The notes under the pieces are model-generated. The model worked only from the letters and a program-made list of their open reading frames with translations, did not search any database and was not told where the DNA came from. Below, piece after piece: positions 39,966-47,649 of a DNA stretch of 47,649 nt (the first letter of the stretch is position 1; each line of letters opens with the position of its first letter). Origin of the DNA: Flavobacteriales bacterium (GTDB lineage Bacteria; Bacteroidota; Bacteroidia; Flavobacteriales_E; Vicingaceae); NCBI GenBank assembly GCA_020635825.1, contig JACJZA010000021.1, positions 1 through 47,649 on the forward strand, given 5' to 3'. The position numbers and the translations under genes were made by a program.

Positions 39966-42479
39966 ATGAAAAAAATACTGCTATTTACCGTTTTTTTTGT
40001 TTTTGTTTCAGGTTTATTAAAATCTCAAACATATACATATACTACTCCAGGTGCTGATACTTGGACTTGCCCTGCAGGCGTTACATCTGTTACTGTTACT
40101 GTGTGGGGAGCTGGAGGAGGTGGAGGAGGATGTAACTCCACGGCTGATGGCGGTGGAGGTGGCGGAGGCGGTGGTTGTAGCCAGTCCGTACTTGCTGTTA
40201 CTCCTGGAGTTACCTATAATTTGTATGTTGGAAATGGAGGTGCAGGAGGTGTTGGACAAAATGATGGAGGTGATGGAGAGCAATCATGGTTTTGGAGCGT
40301 AGCAACCGTTATGGCAAATGGTGGTATAGGTGGATTAAGAAGAGATGCTGATGGAGGAGAAGGAGGTGCTGGAGCTGTTGCAGGTGTTGGAAATACATTT
40401 ACTTATACTGGAGGTAATGGAGCGAATGGTAGAAATAATAATACCGGGAGAGGCGGTGGTGGAGGCGGTGGTGCTGGAACTACAGGAAATGGAGGAAATG
40501 CAAGTGGATCTGTAACTACCTACTCCATAACAGGAGGAACAGGAGCTACAGTAGATGGAGGAAATGGGGGGAATGGCGGAAATCAAGCAAATGGAGTGAA
40601 TGGTTCTAATTATGGTGGAGGTGGTGGTGGTGCAGGAGAAGGAACTAATAGAACTGGTGGTGATGGAGCAGGAGGTAAAGTGGAAATAGTTGTTCCTGCA
40701 CCAGTTCCAGACAATGATTTGTGTGCTAATGCTATTAATTTACCATGTGGTGCTTTAGATACTGCTGGAACTACTGAAGGTTCTACAAATGTAGCTCCAG
40801 GTACAGGTTGTACGGTTTCTAATTATGGGGTTTGGTACACTTTTACTGGTGATGGTAACGATAACATTATCTTTGTAACACCTACAGATGCTTCTTTTGA
40901 TGTAGAAATGAACATTGCTTCAGGAACTTGTGGTTCATTAACCAATATAGGTTGTTATGATGCAGGTGTAGCAGGTGAAGGGGAAGGAGCTTTAATCACT
41001 ACCACATTAGGAACAACTTACTATGTTTATGTTTCTTATTGGTCTTCTGCAGGTACTTCTTCTAATACAGGTCCGTTTAACATATCTAGAACTTGTACAA
41101 ATACCAATGACTTGTGCACAAATGCTGAAACATTGAATTGTGGAGAAACTTTATTTGGTTCTACGTATAGTGCTACCAATACTCCTCATGGTACAGGTTG
41201 TACAATGGGAGATGAAGGGGCTTGGTATACATTTATGGGTGATGGCATACCCACTACTATTTTGGCAATGCAATACACAGCATTTGATTTTGAAATGGCA
41301 ATTGTAAGTGGTAGTTGTGGTTCTTTAACTAATGTGGCATGTGTTGATTTAGGAACCTATGCTGAATCTTACACTTTTACACCAACAAATGGGGTTAGAT
41401 ATTATATTTACATTGCTGATTATTTTAGTGGAGGAGGACTTTATGGCGCATTTACTATTACTAGATCATGTGGTAACCCATGTGGAAACGATCAGACGAA
41501 TGATTATTGTTCAGACCCTGCATTATTATACCAAGGTGGTGGAGGTTGGTCTAGTTCAACAACCGATACTTATTCACCTGATTTACCTGCAAATACACAA
41601 GGCCTGTTTTGTGGTTCTATTGAAAATAATTCATGGTATCAGTTTACAGCGGCATCAACTACAGAGACATTTGATTTTACCAATGTTTCAAACTGTGCTT
41701 TAGGTGTAGGGATTCAAGCAGAGGTTTATCAAGTAACTAGAGATGGAAGTGGTTGTTGTACTAATCTTACTTCGGTTTCAAACTGTATGAGTAATGGTAC
41801 TACCGCCGACGCTACCGTTACTGCTACTGGTTTAACGGTTGGTCAACAGTATATATTGATGGTAGATGGATTTGCCGGTGATCAATGTGATTTTACTGTT
41901 ACAGGATGGACAGCAACGGGAATTTTACCGGTAGAATTATTAGAGTTTAATGGAGTAAGAGTTGATAATAAAACCAAATTGACATGGATAACTGAAACAG
42001 AAATTAATAATGATTATTTTCTTGTTCAAAAATCATCAAATGGTAAAAACTTTATAGATTTAGGTACAGTTCAAGGTAATGGAAATTCAAATAATCAGAA
42101 TTATTACGAATACTATGATGAAACTTCATCAGCCAAGATAAATTATTATCGTTTAAAACAATTTGACTTTGATGGAAAATACGAATTTTCAAAAGTTATT
42201 GCAGTTCTTAATGATGATCAACCTATGACGTTTACATTGTACCCTAATCCTGCTGAAGATAAATTGTTTGTTGATCTAGTAAATGTTCCAAATCAAGAAT
42301 TAACGATAAAATATATAAATACATTAGGTTCAGTTATTACTCATCGTATAGAAGTAGATAAGTCAAAAACATCTTATGAGTTACCAAATTTTAAAGATTT
42401 AGATGCTGGTTTTTATATTATTCAGATAATGGATGAAACTAGTAATGTTTTAACATTTGAAAAAGTGATAAAAAAATAA
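39966..42479 (+). CDS. Secreted T9SS cargo protein: glycine-rich region, three beta repeats, sorting domain
   Basis: Protein of 837 residues. Signal peptide (1-20); residues about 22-245 a Gly-rich domain opening with TWTCPAGVTSVTVTVWGAGG; then three Cys-containing beta-sandwich repeats starting near 248, 380 and 510, the first two with the pattern NDLC, GTGC, WYTF and SGxCGSLTN, the third more divergent. A linker domain from ILPVELLEF (about 652) follows, and a type A T9SS sorting domain from about 758 (YPNPAEDKL to FEKVIKK at the C-terminus). The C-terminal signal directs export through SprA and attachment to the surface or release. Function is unknown; adhesin-like or structural roles are likely from composition. 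A terminator follows within 20 nt. Confidence 0.93.
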   Translation: MKKILLFTVFFVFVSGLLKSQTYTYTTPGADTWTCPAGVTSVTVTVWGAGGGGGGCNSTADGGGGGGGGGCSQSVLAVTPGVTYNLYVGNGGAGGVGQNDGGDGEQSWFWSVATVMANGGIGGLRRDADGGEGGAGAVAGVGNTFTYTGGNGANGRNNNTGRGGGGGGGAGTTGNGGNASGSVTTYSITGGTGATVDGGNGGNGGNQANGVNGSNYGGGGGGAGEGTNRTGGDGAGGKVEIVVPAPVPDNDLCANAINLPCGALDTAGTTEGSTNVAPGTGCTVSNYGVWYTFTGDGNDNIIFVTPTDASFDVEMNIASGTCGSLTNIGCYDAGVAGEGEGALITTTLGTTYYVYVSYWSSAGTSSNTGPFNISRTCTNTNDLCTNAETLNCGETLFGSTYSATNTPHGTGCTMGDEGAWYTFMGDGIPTTILAMQYTAFDFEMAIVSGSCGSLTNVACVDLGTYAESYTFTPTNGVRYYIYIADYFSGGGLYGAFTITRSCGNPCGNDQTNDYCSDPALLYQGGGGWSSSTTDTYSPDLPANTQGLFCGSIENNSWYQFTAASTTETFDFTNVSNCALGVGIQAEVYQVTRDGSGCCTNLTSVSNCMSNGTTADATVTATGLTVGQQYILMVDGFAGDQCDFTVTGWTATGILPVELLEFNGVRVDNKTKLTWITETEINNDYFLVQKSSNGKNFIDLGTVQGNGNSNNQNYYEYYDETSSAKINYYRLKQFDFDGKYEFSKVIAVLNDDQPMTFTLYPNPAEDKLFVDLVNVPNQELTIKYINTLGSVITHRIEVDKSKTSYELPNFKDLDAGFYIIQIMDETSNVLTFEKVIKK

Positions 42480-42493
42480 ACTAACTGAATTAT

Positions 42494-42531
42494 AAAAACA
42501 AAGGCTAGCAAATTTGCTAGCCTTTGTTTTT
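42494..42531. terminator. Perfectly palindromic bidirectional terminator
   Basis: A 38-nt perfect palindrome centred between 42512 and 42513: an A run, ACAAAGGCTAGC, AAATTT as loop, GCTAGCCTTTGT and a T run. It serves both the T9SS cargo gene (plus) and lnt (minus). The lnt stop codon (42519-42517 on the minus strand) is inside the stem. Confidence 0.93.
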
Positions 42532-44118
42532 ATAATGTATACTAATACTCCAGAGTAATAATAATCCTGCAATAAAAATGGAAATTCTTCCTAAGTAATC
42601 TCCGTGTTGGGTATAAAATGCTTTTTCAGAATTTAAATTGATAGATGAGGAAATTACTACTTGTTTCCACCAATCGGTTTTATCAAATACCTCTCCTTTT
42701 TGGTTAATAATACAACTGATTCCAGTATTTGCACTTCTGGCAATACTTCTTCTAGTTTCAATGCTTCTTAATCGAGCATAAGATAAATGTTGTTTGTATC
42801 CAGGAGTATCTTCCCACCAACCATCATTGGTAATAATAAATATGGCATCTGCTCCCTTTTTTACGTAATCTTTAACATAATCTCCATAAATAGATTCGTA
42901 ACAGATTACGGGAGCAATATTCCCTTTTTCAGTTTTGAAAAATTTTGCTTCATTTTCTGTTCCTAAACTTCCCATAGTGCCTCCTAAATTGATAGCAAAA
43001 CTTTCTAGAGGGCTTAATAAATCAGCAAAAGGAAGTTTTTCTACTCCTAATACTAATTTTGATTTATGGTAATAATTAATTTCTTTACCTTTCTCAATCA
43101 GTAATGCAGTATTAAAAGCATCATACCATCCTCCTTTGTTTTTATCAATTCTAGCTGATTCTGTTGGTTTTTCAGGACTAATTGGATAGTCAATATAAGT
43201 GCTAGCTCCAATAATAAATTTGGTTTTTGGAAAATTTTCCAAAAACTTTCGTATTTGTATAATACCATAATTCAATTCTGCTTCTGCTTCTACAAACCCT
43301 CTAGGAATAGCTGTTTCAGGAGCAATTACAAAATCTGTATTTATAGTAGTTTTTTCTTTGGCTAATGATAGGATTCTATCTATTTGTTCAGCTTCAGTCA
43401 TTCCTCCAAATTTATCTTTATAAGGATCTATGTTTGGTTGTATAACAACTACTTCAATAGGATTTTCTTCTTCCTGATAATTGGTGTAAATGAAATAGGA
43501 ACTAACAATGGGAATAAGCAATGTGAAGGATATTGTGCTTATGAGTTTTGTTTGAGTTTTTATCTTTTCACCAAGAATAAATGTTTTCCTAAAAAGTTGA
43601 AAGATTAAGATATTCACTAAAAGAACCCATAAACTTCCACCTAATACTCCTGTATATTCATACCATTGAATTAATTGAACATGATTAGCAAATACATTTC
43701 CAAATGTTGACCAAGGATGAGATAGTTCCCAGTTGTAGTGCAACCATTCAAAACCTATCCATAAAACAATCAAGGCAAAGTAACCTTTGTTTTCTCCCAG
43801 TTTTTTCTTGATACTATGAAACCATAAGAAGATGGTTGACATAAATAGTGAATTCAAAACTTCAGCCATAATCATCCCGGCATCAGAAGCATACCAAATC
43901 CACCAAGTAGTAAAAGTGTTAAAAGTTAGAAACGCTATATAAGCGTTATAAAAAAGAACAATGGACTTTATTTTGTTTTGGTAAATGGTGTATTCCACAT
44001 AAAGTAGTGGAATAAGAGCAATAAAAAATAAAGGAGATAAACCACCTGTTTCGGGCCAGGAAACGCCCATCAACAAACCGCTTAAAATGGATAAACCTAT
44101 AAGTTTAATTTTTTGCAT
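42517..44118 (-). CDS. lnt: Apolipoprotein N-acyltransferase
   Basis: Inner-membrane enzyme of 533 residues that adds the third acyl chain to the N-terminal Cys of lipoproteins. About six helices fill the N-terminal 210 residues, and the periplasmic nitrilase-like domain (about 222-505) carries the catalytic triad: Glu 268 in APETAIP, Lys 352 in YYHKSKLVLG and Cys 406 in PVICYES. A final helix lies at 510-527. It would mature lipoproteins such as ActB, ActE and the two encoded at 38545-39497. A TATATTTG element lies 4 nt before its ATG. The stop is embedded in the shared terminator. Confidence 0.95.
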   Translation of the reverse strand: MQKIKLIGLSILSGLLMGVSWPETGGLSPLFFIALIPLLYVEYTIYQNKIKSIVLFYNAYIAFLTFNTFTTWWIWYASDAGMIMAEVLNSLFMSTIFLWFHSIKKKLGENKGYFALIVLWIGFEWLHYNWELSHPWSTFGNVFANHVQLIQWYEYTGVLGGSLWVLLVNILIFQLFRKTFILGEKIKTQTKLISTISFTLLIPIVSSYFIYTNYQEEENPIEVVVIQPNIDPYKDKFGGMTEAEQIDRILSLAKEKTTINTDFVIAPETAIPRGFVEAEAELNYGIIQIRKFLENFPKTKFIIGASTYIDYPISPEKPTESARIDKNKGGWYDAFNTALLIEKGKEINYYHKSKLVLGVEKLPFADLLSPLESFAINLGGTMGSLGTENEAKFFKTEKGNIAPVICYESIYGDYVKDYVKKGADAIFIITNDGWWEDTPGYKQHLSYARLRSIETRRSIARSANTGISCIINQKGEVFDKTDWWKQVVISSSINLNSEKAFYTQHGDYLGRISIFIAGLLLLWSISIHYKNKG

Positions 44119-44122
44119 GAAG

Positions 44123-44130
44123 CAAATATA
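44123..44130 (-). promoter_or_regulatory. -7 element 4 nt before the lnt start
   Basis: The minus strand reads TATATTTG, then CTTC, then ATG at 44118. It lies in the 16-nt gap between the PRODH stop and lnt. No TTG is found at the -33 distance, so it may be weak, and lnt may also be read from the PRODH transcript. Confidence 0.4.
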
Positions 44131-44134
44131 CCTA

Positions 44135-45295
44135 TTAAGCTTTTCTTCTTGCTTTTTCTTTAAGAATTAAAGAAAGTTCTCTTCCAGTTTGTCCTGCAAC
44201 TGAAGTATTTTCTTCAGCTCTTCTAATCAGATAAGGCATTACATCTTTAACAGGGCCATAAGGAACATATTTTGCAACATTGTAGTTGGCATTAGAAAGA
44301 TTCATGCTTATGTGGTCACTCATTCCGAGCAGTTGAGCAAAATATACTCGTTCGTCATCAACAGAAATATGATGCTCTTTCATTAATTCTGTTAAATAAA
44401 GAGAACTCTTTTCATTGTGAGATCCACAACAAATAGAAATTCGATTAATGTTTTCAATACAATACTTTAGTGCAAAATTAAAATCTCTATCAGTACTTTC
44501 TTTATCTTTTTGCATAGGGTCTTCATACCCCATTTTTTGTGCTCTTTCTCTTTCTTTTTCTATGTAAGCCCCTCTTACCAACTTTAATCCAACATAGAAA
44601 TTTTCGTTTTCTGCTAGGGTTGTAATTTCTTTAATGTAAGCAATTCTATCCCAACGATACATTTGTGCTGTATTGTATATAATAGCTTTTTCTTTGTTAA
44701 ACTTTCTCATCATTTCCAGAGCCAAATTGTCAATGACGTTTTGTATCCAAGTTTCCTCTGCATCAATAAAAATAGGGACATTGGCTTCAAAAGCAGTTTC
44801 ACAAATTGTATTTACACGAATTTTGACTCTTTCAAATTCGTCTTCTTCTTGTTTGCTTAATACTTTTCCAGCATTTATTTTTTGTAATAAAGCAAAGCGT
44901 CCAAAACCGGTAACTTTAAATACTGAAAAAGGAATAAGCTGATTTGATTTTGCCACTTGTATTGCTTTCAAGGCTTCTTTTACGTTGGCGTCAAATACAT
45001 GCTCTTCTTCCTTACCTTCAACTGAATAATCAAGAATGGTTTTTACATTTTGTTGTCCTAAATTGGTTATCGTTTTGTCACAATCTTCAATACTTTCCCC
45101 TCCACAAAACTGTTTGAAAATTGTAGCTTTAATAATAGGAATAGGAAACCATAATGGCAAAAATATTTTTAATAAGGTAGGTCCAATTTTAATTAACCAA
45201 TTCCAACCGATAATTTTAAAAAGCCAATAACTCGTGTTTAAATCGGCAGTACTTTTTTGTTTAAAAGCAATTTCTGTATTGTTAAAATCTACCAT
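44135..45295 (-). CDS. Proline dehydrogenase
   Basis: FAD-dependent enzyme of 386 residues that oxidises proline to pyrroline-5-carboxylate and passes electrons to quinone. Family motifs: FIDAEETW near the middle, IYNTAQMYRWDR, the substrate-region GLKLVRGAYIEKERERA, and C-terminal YVPYGPVKDVMPYLIRRAEEN. It is a stand-alone PRODH; no P5C dehydrogenase domain is attached. The start is ATG 45295 (MVDFNNTEIAFKQKSTADL); a GTG 57 nt further upstream (45352) keeps the frame open, but a -7-like element (TATTTTTG, 45316-45309) lies between them, so the shorter form is preferred. Divergent from aroB. Confidence 0.93.
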   Translation of the reverse strand: MVDFNNTEIAFKQKSTADLNTSYWLFKIIGWNWLIKIGPTLLKIFLPLWFPIPIIKATIFKQFCGGESIEDCDKTITNLGQQNVKTILDYSVEGKEEEHVFDANVKEALKAIQVAKSNQLIPFSVFKVTGFGRFALLQKINAGKVLSKQEEDEFERVKIRVNTICETAFEANVPIFIDAEETWIQNVIDNLALEMMRKFNKEKAIIYNTAQMYRWDRIAYIKEITTLAENENFYVGLKLVRGAYIEKERERAQKMGYEDPMQKDKESTDRDFNFALKYCIENINRISICCGSHNEKSSLYLTELMKEHHISVDDERVYFAQLLGMSDHISMNLSNANYNVAKYVPYGPVKDVMPYLIRRAEENTSVAGQTGRELSLILKEKARRKA

Positions 45296-45308
45296 AAAAG
45301 ATTTTTTC

Positions 45309-45316
45309 CAAAAATA
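45309..45316 (-). promoter_or_regulatory. -7-like element upstream of proline dehydrogenase
   Basis: The minus strand reads TATTTTTG, matching TAnnTTTG, 13 nt before the ATG at 45295. No TTG at the proper -33 distance is seen. Its position supports the choice of start codon for the gene. Confidence 0.35.
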
Positions 45317-45400
45317 ATATGCGAATGTAGAGGAAAATATGATTTTCCTCACTGTTAAAAGTGGTATTTTTACTAACTATTTTAATTTAATTTTTAACCA

Positions 45401-46480
45401 ATGACCAAAGATTTAAAAATATTTAAAACCAACAATTCTGAAGTTTATGTGGGAAATGATGTAATGTTAGTGTTAAATGAAATGTTGGGGAGATATGCTA
45501 ATCAAAAAATCTTTTTATTGGTAGATGAAAATACCTTGCTACATTGTGTTCCTGCTTTAATTACTAAAATTAAAGTATTGGAAGACGCTGAAATCATTGA
45601 AATTGAAAGTGGAGAAGAGAACAAAACGATAGATATCTGTTATCAGATATGGAAAACCATGGCGGATTACGAAGCAGATAGAAATTCTCTACTAATTAAT
45701 TTAGGTGGAGGAGTGATTACTGATATGGGAGGATTTATTGCCTCAACATTTAAAAGAGGAATTGATTTTGTAAATATTCCAACCACATTGTTGTCACAAA
45801 TTGATGCTTCTGTAGGTGGAAAAACAGGTGTGGATTTAGATGGCTTAAAAAACATGATAGGTGTTTTTAATGAACCGATTGGAGTTTTTGTTTGCCCTGA
45901 CTTTTTAAAAACTTTAGACAAACGTCAAATGATGTCCGGTTATGCAGAAGCTTTAAAACATGCATTAATTGCAGATGCTGATTATTGGAATGATTTAAAA
46001 AATGGGATGCTTTCAGATGGAAATTATTGGAGTGACTTAATTTGTCGGTCTATTGAGATTAAAAACCAAATAGTAACTCAAGACCCCAAAGAAAAGAAAG
46101 AACGAAAACTATTGAATTTTGGGCATACTATTGGACATGCAGTAGAAACGTGTTCATTAAAAACGGATGCTCCATTATTACATGGTGAAGCAATTGCTGT
46201 GGGAATGATTACTGAGTCATTTCTTTCTAATCAAATTTTAAACCTGCCAGAAATTGAATTAAAAGAGATTGTAAAAACCTTAAAATGCTTTTATAAATTC
46301 AATAAATTGGAATCAGATAAATTTCATCAGTTACTGGAGTTGATGAAGAATGATAAAAAGAACAGTAGAGATGAAATAAACTTCACTCTTCTACAAAAAA
46401 TAGGAGAGGGAAGTGTAAATCATTCGGCTGATTTTACTCAAATAATTGATGCGTTGAACTATTACAATTCTATTTTATAG
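45401..46480 (+). CDS. aroB: 3-dehydroquinate synthase
   Basis: Second enzyme of the shikimate pathway, converting DAHP to 3-dehydroquinate with NAD and a divalent metal (359 residues). Motifs: NLGGGVITDMGGFIASTFKRG (NAD/phosphate loop), LLSQIDASVGGKTGVD, GYAEALKHALI with the metal Glu, and the metal His residues in NFGHTIGHAVE and LLHGEAIAVGM. The start is ATG at 45401. Its TAG stop overlaps the GTG start of aroA by 1 nt, so the two shikimate genes are translationally coupled. Confidence 0.97.
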   Translation: MTKDLKIFKTNNSEVYVGNDVMLVLNEMLGRYANQKIFLLVDENTLLHCVPALITKIKVLEDAEIIEIESGEENKTIDICYQIWKTMADYEADRNSLLINLGGGVITDMGGFIASTFKRGIDFVNIPTTLLSQIDASVGGKTGVDLDGLKNMIGVFNEPIGVFVCPDFLKTLDKRQMMSGYAEALKHALIADADYWNDLKNGMLSDGNYWSDLICRSIEIKNQIVTQDPKEKKERKLLNFGHTIGHAVETCSLKTDAPLLHGEAIAVGMITESFLSNQILNLPEIELKEIVKTLKCFYKFNKLESDKFHQLLELMKNDKKNSRDEINFTLLQKIGEGSVNHSADFTQIIDALNYYNSIL

Positions 46481-47649
46481 TGTCGATTACTTTATTACAT
46501 AAAACTAAAGTTGTAAAAGGAAAAATCAATTTAACAGCCTCTAAAAGTATAAGTAATCGGGTTTTGATTATCCAAGCTTTGTGTGCTGAAAAGTTTAACA
46601 TTAATAATCTTGCCACAGCTAAAGATACGGTAACTCTTAACAAATTGTTGTCTGATTCTTTTGATGAATACAATGTAGGACATGCAGGAACAGTGATGCG
46701 TTTTATGACAGCTTTTTTAGCTTTAAAAGAAGGGGAACATATTATTACTGGTTCTGAAAGAATGCAACAACGCCCCATTAAAATTTTAGTAGATGCTTTA
46801 CGTAGTTTGGGAGTAAATATTGAATATCTAAAAAATGAAGGGTATCCACCTTTGAAAATTAAAGGAGGAAATATTGAAGGAGGAAATGTAAAATTGGATG
46901 GTTCGGTAAGTAGTCAGTATATTTCTGCATTGTTGTTGGTAGCTCCAAAATTAAAAAATGGATTAACCATTCAGTTTGAAGGAGAGGTAATTTCAAAACC
47001 TTACATCAATATGACCATTGAAATAATGCGCTATTTTGGAGTTGAGGCTCAATGGAACGGAAATGAAATTAGAGTGTATCAAGGGAGTTACCAAGCAAAA
47101 GAGTTTAAAGTAGAAGCAGATTGGAGCTCGGCTAGTTATTGGTATGGAATTACGGCTTTGTCTCAAGAGGCTGAAATTGAATTGTATGGATTAGAGAAAG
47201 ATAGTTTGCAGGGAGATGCAGAAGTCCAAAATATCTATAAAAAATTGGGTGTAGAAACCCACTTTATTGAAAATGGAGTAAGGTTAATTAAAAATTCAGA
47301 ATTCAATATTCAAAATTTAACATTGGAAATTGATTTTAGCAATTTCCCGGACATTGCCCAAACAGTTGCAGTAACTTGTGCTGCTTTAAATGTAAAAGCT
47401 CGGTTTACAGGTTTGCAGACGTTGCGTATTAAAGAAACCGACCGAATTTTTGCATTGCAAAAAGAGTTAACCAAACTAGGTTTTGATATAGAGGTTGAAA
47501 ATGATGATTTAATTATTAATCGTCATTCTGACGAAAGACAGAATCTTAACCATTGGAGTAATGTTTCAGTTGATACCTACGACGACCACCGTATGGCAAT
47601 GGCTTTTGCTCCTTTAGCTTTGTTAGCTCCTATTACTATAAATAATGAA
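46480..47649 (+). CDS. aroA: 3-phosphoshikimate 1-carboxyvinyltransferase (EPSP synthase), 3' end beyond window
   Basis: Sixth shikimate-pathway enzyme, joining phosphoenolpyruvate to shikimate-3-phosphate. The frame is open from GTG 46480 to the right edge (390 codons), probably missing about the last 20 residues. Motifs: ASKSISNRVLI near residues 21-31 (phosphate-binding Lys), GHAGTVMRFMTAFL (PEP-binding loop), QRPIKILVDAL, DGSVSSQYISALLL, EADWSSASYWY, DFSNFPDIAQT and DTYDDHRMAMAFAPL at the end. The start overlaps the aroB stop (TAGTG). It is cut by the window, not by a mutation. Confidence 0.96.
   Translation, partial: MSITLLHKTKVVKGKINLTASKSISNRVLIIQALCAEKFNINNLATAKDTVTLNKLLSDSFDEYNVGHAGTVMRFMTAFLALKEGEHIITGSERMQQRPIKILVDALRSLGVNIEYLKNEGYPPLKIKGGNIEGGNVKLDGSVSSQYISALLLVAPKLKNGLTIQFEGEVISKPYINMTIEIMRYFGVEAQWNGNEIRVYQGSYQAKEFKVEADWSSASYWYGITALSQEAEIELYGLEKDSLQGDAEVQNIYKKLGVETHFIENGVRLIKNSEFNIQNLTLEIDFSNFPDIAQTVAVTCAALNVKARFTGLQTLRIKETDRIFALQKELTKLGFDIEVENDDLIINRHSDERQNLNHWSNVSVDTYDDHRMAMAFAPLALLAPITINNE

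Noticed and set aside
40100..40700. GGA/GGT-rich repetitive DNA that could look like a tandem-repeat or regulatory array
   Set aside because: It encodes the Gly-rich domain of the T9SS cargo protein in one uninterrupted frame; the repetition follows from glycine codons.
45296..45352. Longer proline dehydrogenase start at GTG 45352
   Set aside because: The extra 19 residues cover a -7-like element and do not resemble the family N-terminus, whereas ATG 45295 gives a typical one.

Overview
The window reads as core chromosome of a low-GC, free-living member of the Bacteroidota, most likely Flavobacteriales or a close relative. Evidence: a very A+T-rich sequence, a ruvA-sprA pair (SprA is the giant type IX secretion translocon protein), a T9SS C-terminal sorting domain on a secreted protein, an alternative complex III (ACIII)/caa3 oxidase supercluster, LytTR regulators paired with a propeller-type sensor kinase, and promoter elements of the Bacteroidota form TTG-N17..25-TAnnTTTG. 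I see no rRNA, tRNA, CRISPR array, insertion sequence, prophage or integron. No gene-free gap exceeds 300 bases; the longest are 7092-7317 (226 nt) and 39498-39686 (189 nt).

Layout. 1-4719: tail of an unknown gene, two tandem LytTR response regulators, and a sensor with 14 propeller-type motifs, Y_Y_Y domain and LytS-like kinase. 4712-6623: NIF3-family protein and a coiled-coil/C4 zinc-ribbon protein, ending at a bidirectional terminator. 6675-7091 (minus): SPOR-domain protein. 7318-20464: a long respiratory operon actABCDEF-coxBA plus two subunit III genes and subunit IV, ending at a strong terminator. 20547-22195: SCO copper chaperone, a 79-aa CxxC membrane protein and a probable outer-membrane protein. 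22256-24204: ruvB and queG, convergent with a minus-strand group ubiX, OMP barrel and sirtuin (24201-26090). 26200-36371: maeB, ruvA, sprA. 36461-38421: gcvH, a VanZ-like protein with no normal start codon, and a TonB carrying an unusual N-terminal extension. 38545-42479: two lipoproteins, a small secreted protein and a large T9SS cargo protein. 42517-45295 (minus): lnt and proline dehydrogenase. 45401-47649: aroB and aroA (aroA cut by the window edge).

How it works together. The central operon encodes a complete quinol-to-oxygen electron path. ACIII oxidises menaquinol, passes electrons through FeS clusters and c-type hemes, and the A1-type oxidase with CuA reduces O2; SCO and possibly the CxxC protein serve copper assembly. 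SprA, the T9SS cargo, TonB, Lnt and the lipoproteins describe an envelope-centred lifestyle.

Most of the window is ordinary core genome; I did not find a whole new multi-gene system. The items most worth a second look are: a LytTR-type direct-repeat site between the two regulators (846-876); a TonB with a ~154-residue cytoplasmic extension; the VanZ-like gene that appears to start at a non-canonical codon overlapping the gcvH stop; four genes whose -7 element sits only 4-5 nt before ATG, suggesting leaderless transcripts; and a large imperfect palindrome upstream of the respiratory operon.
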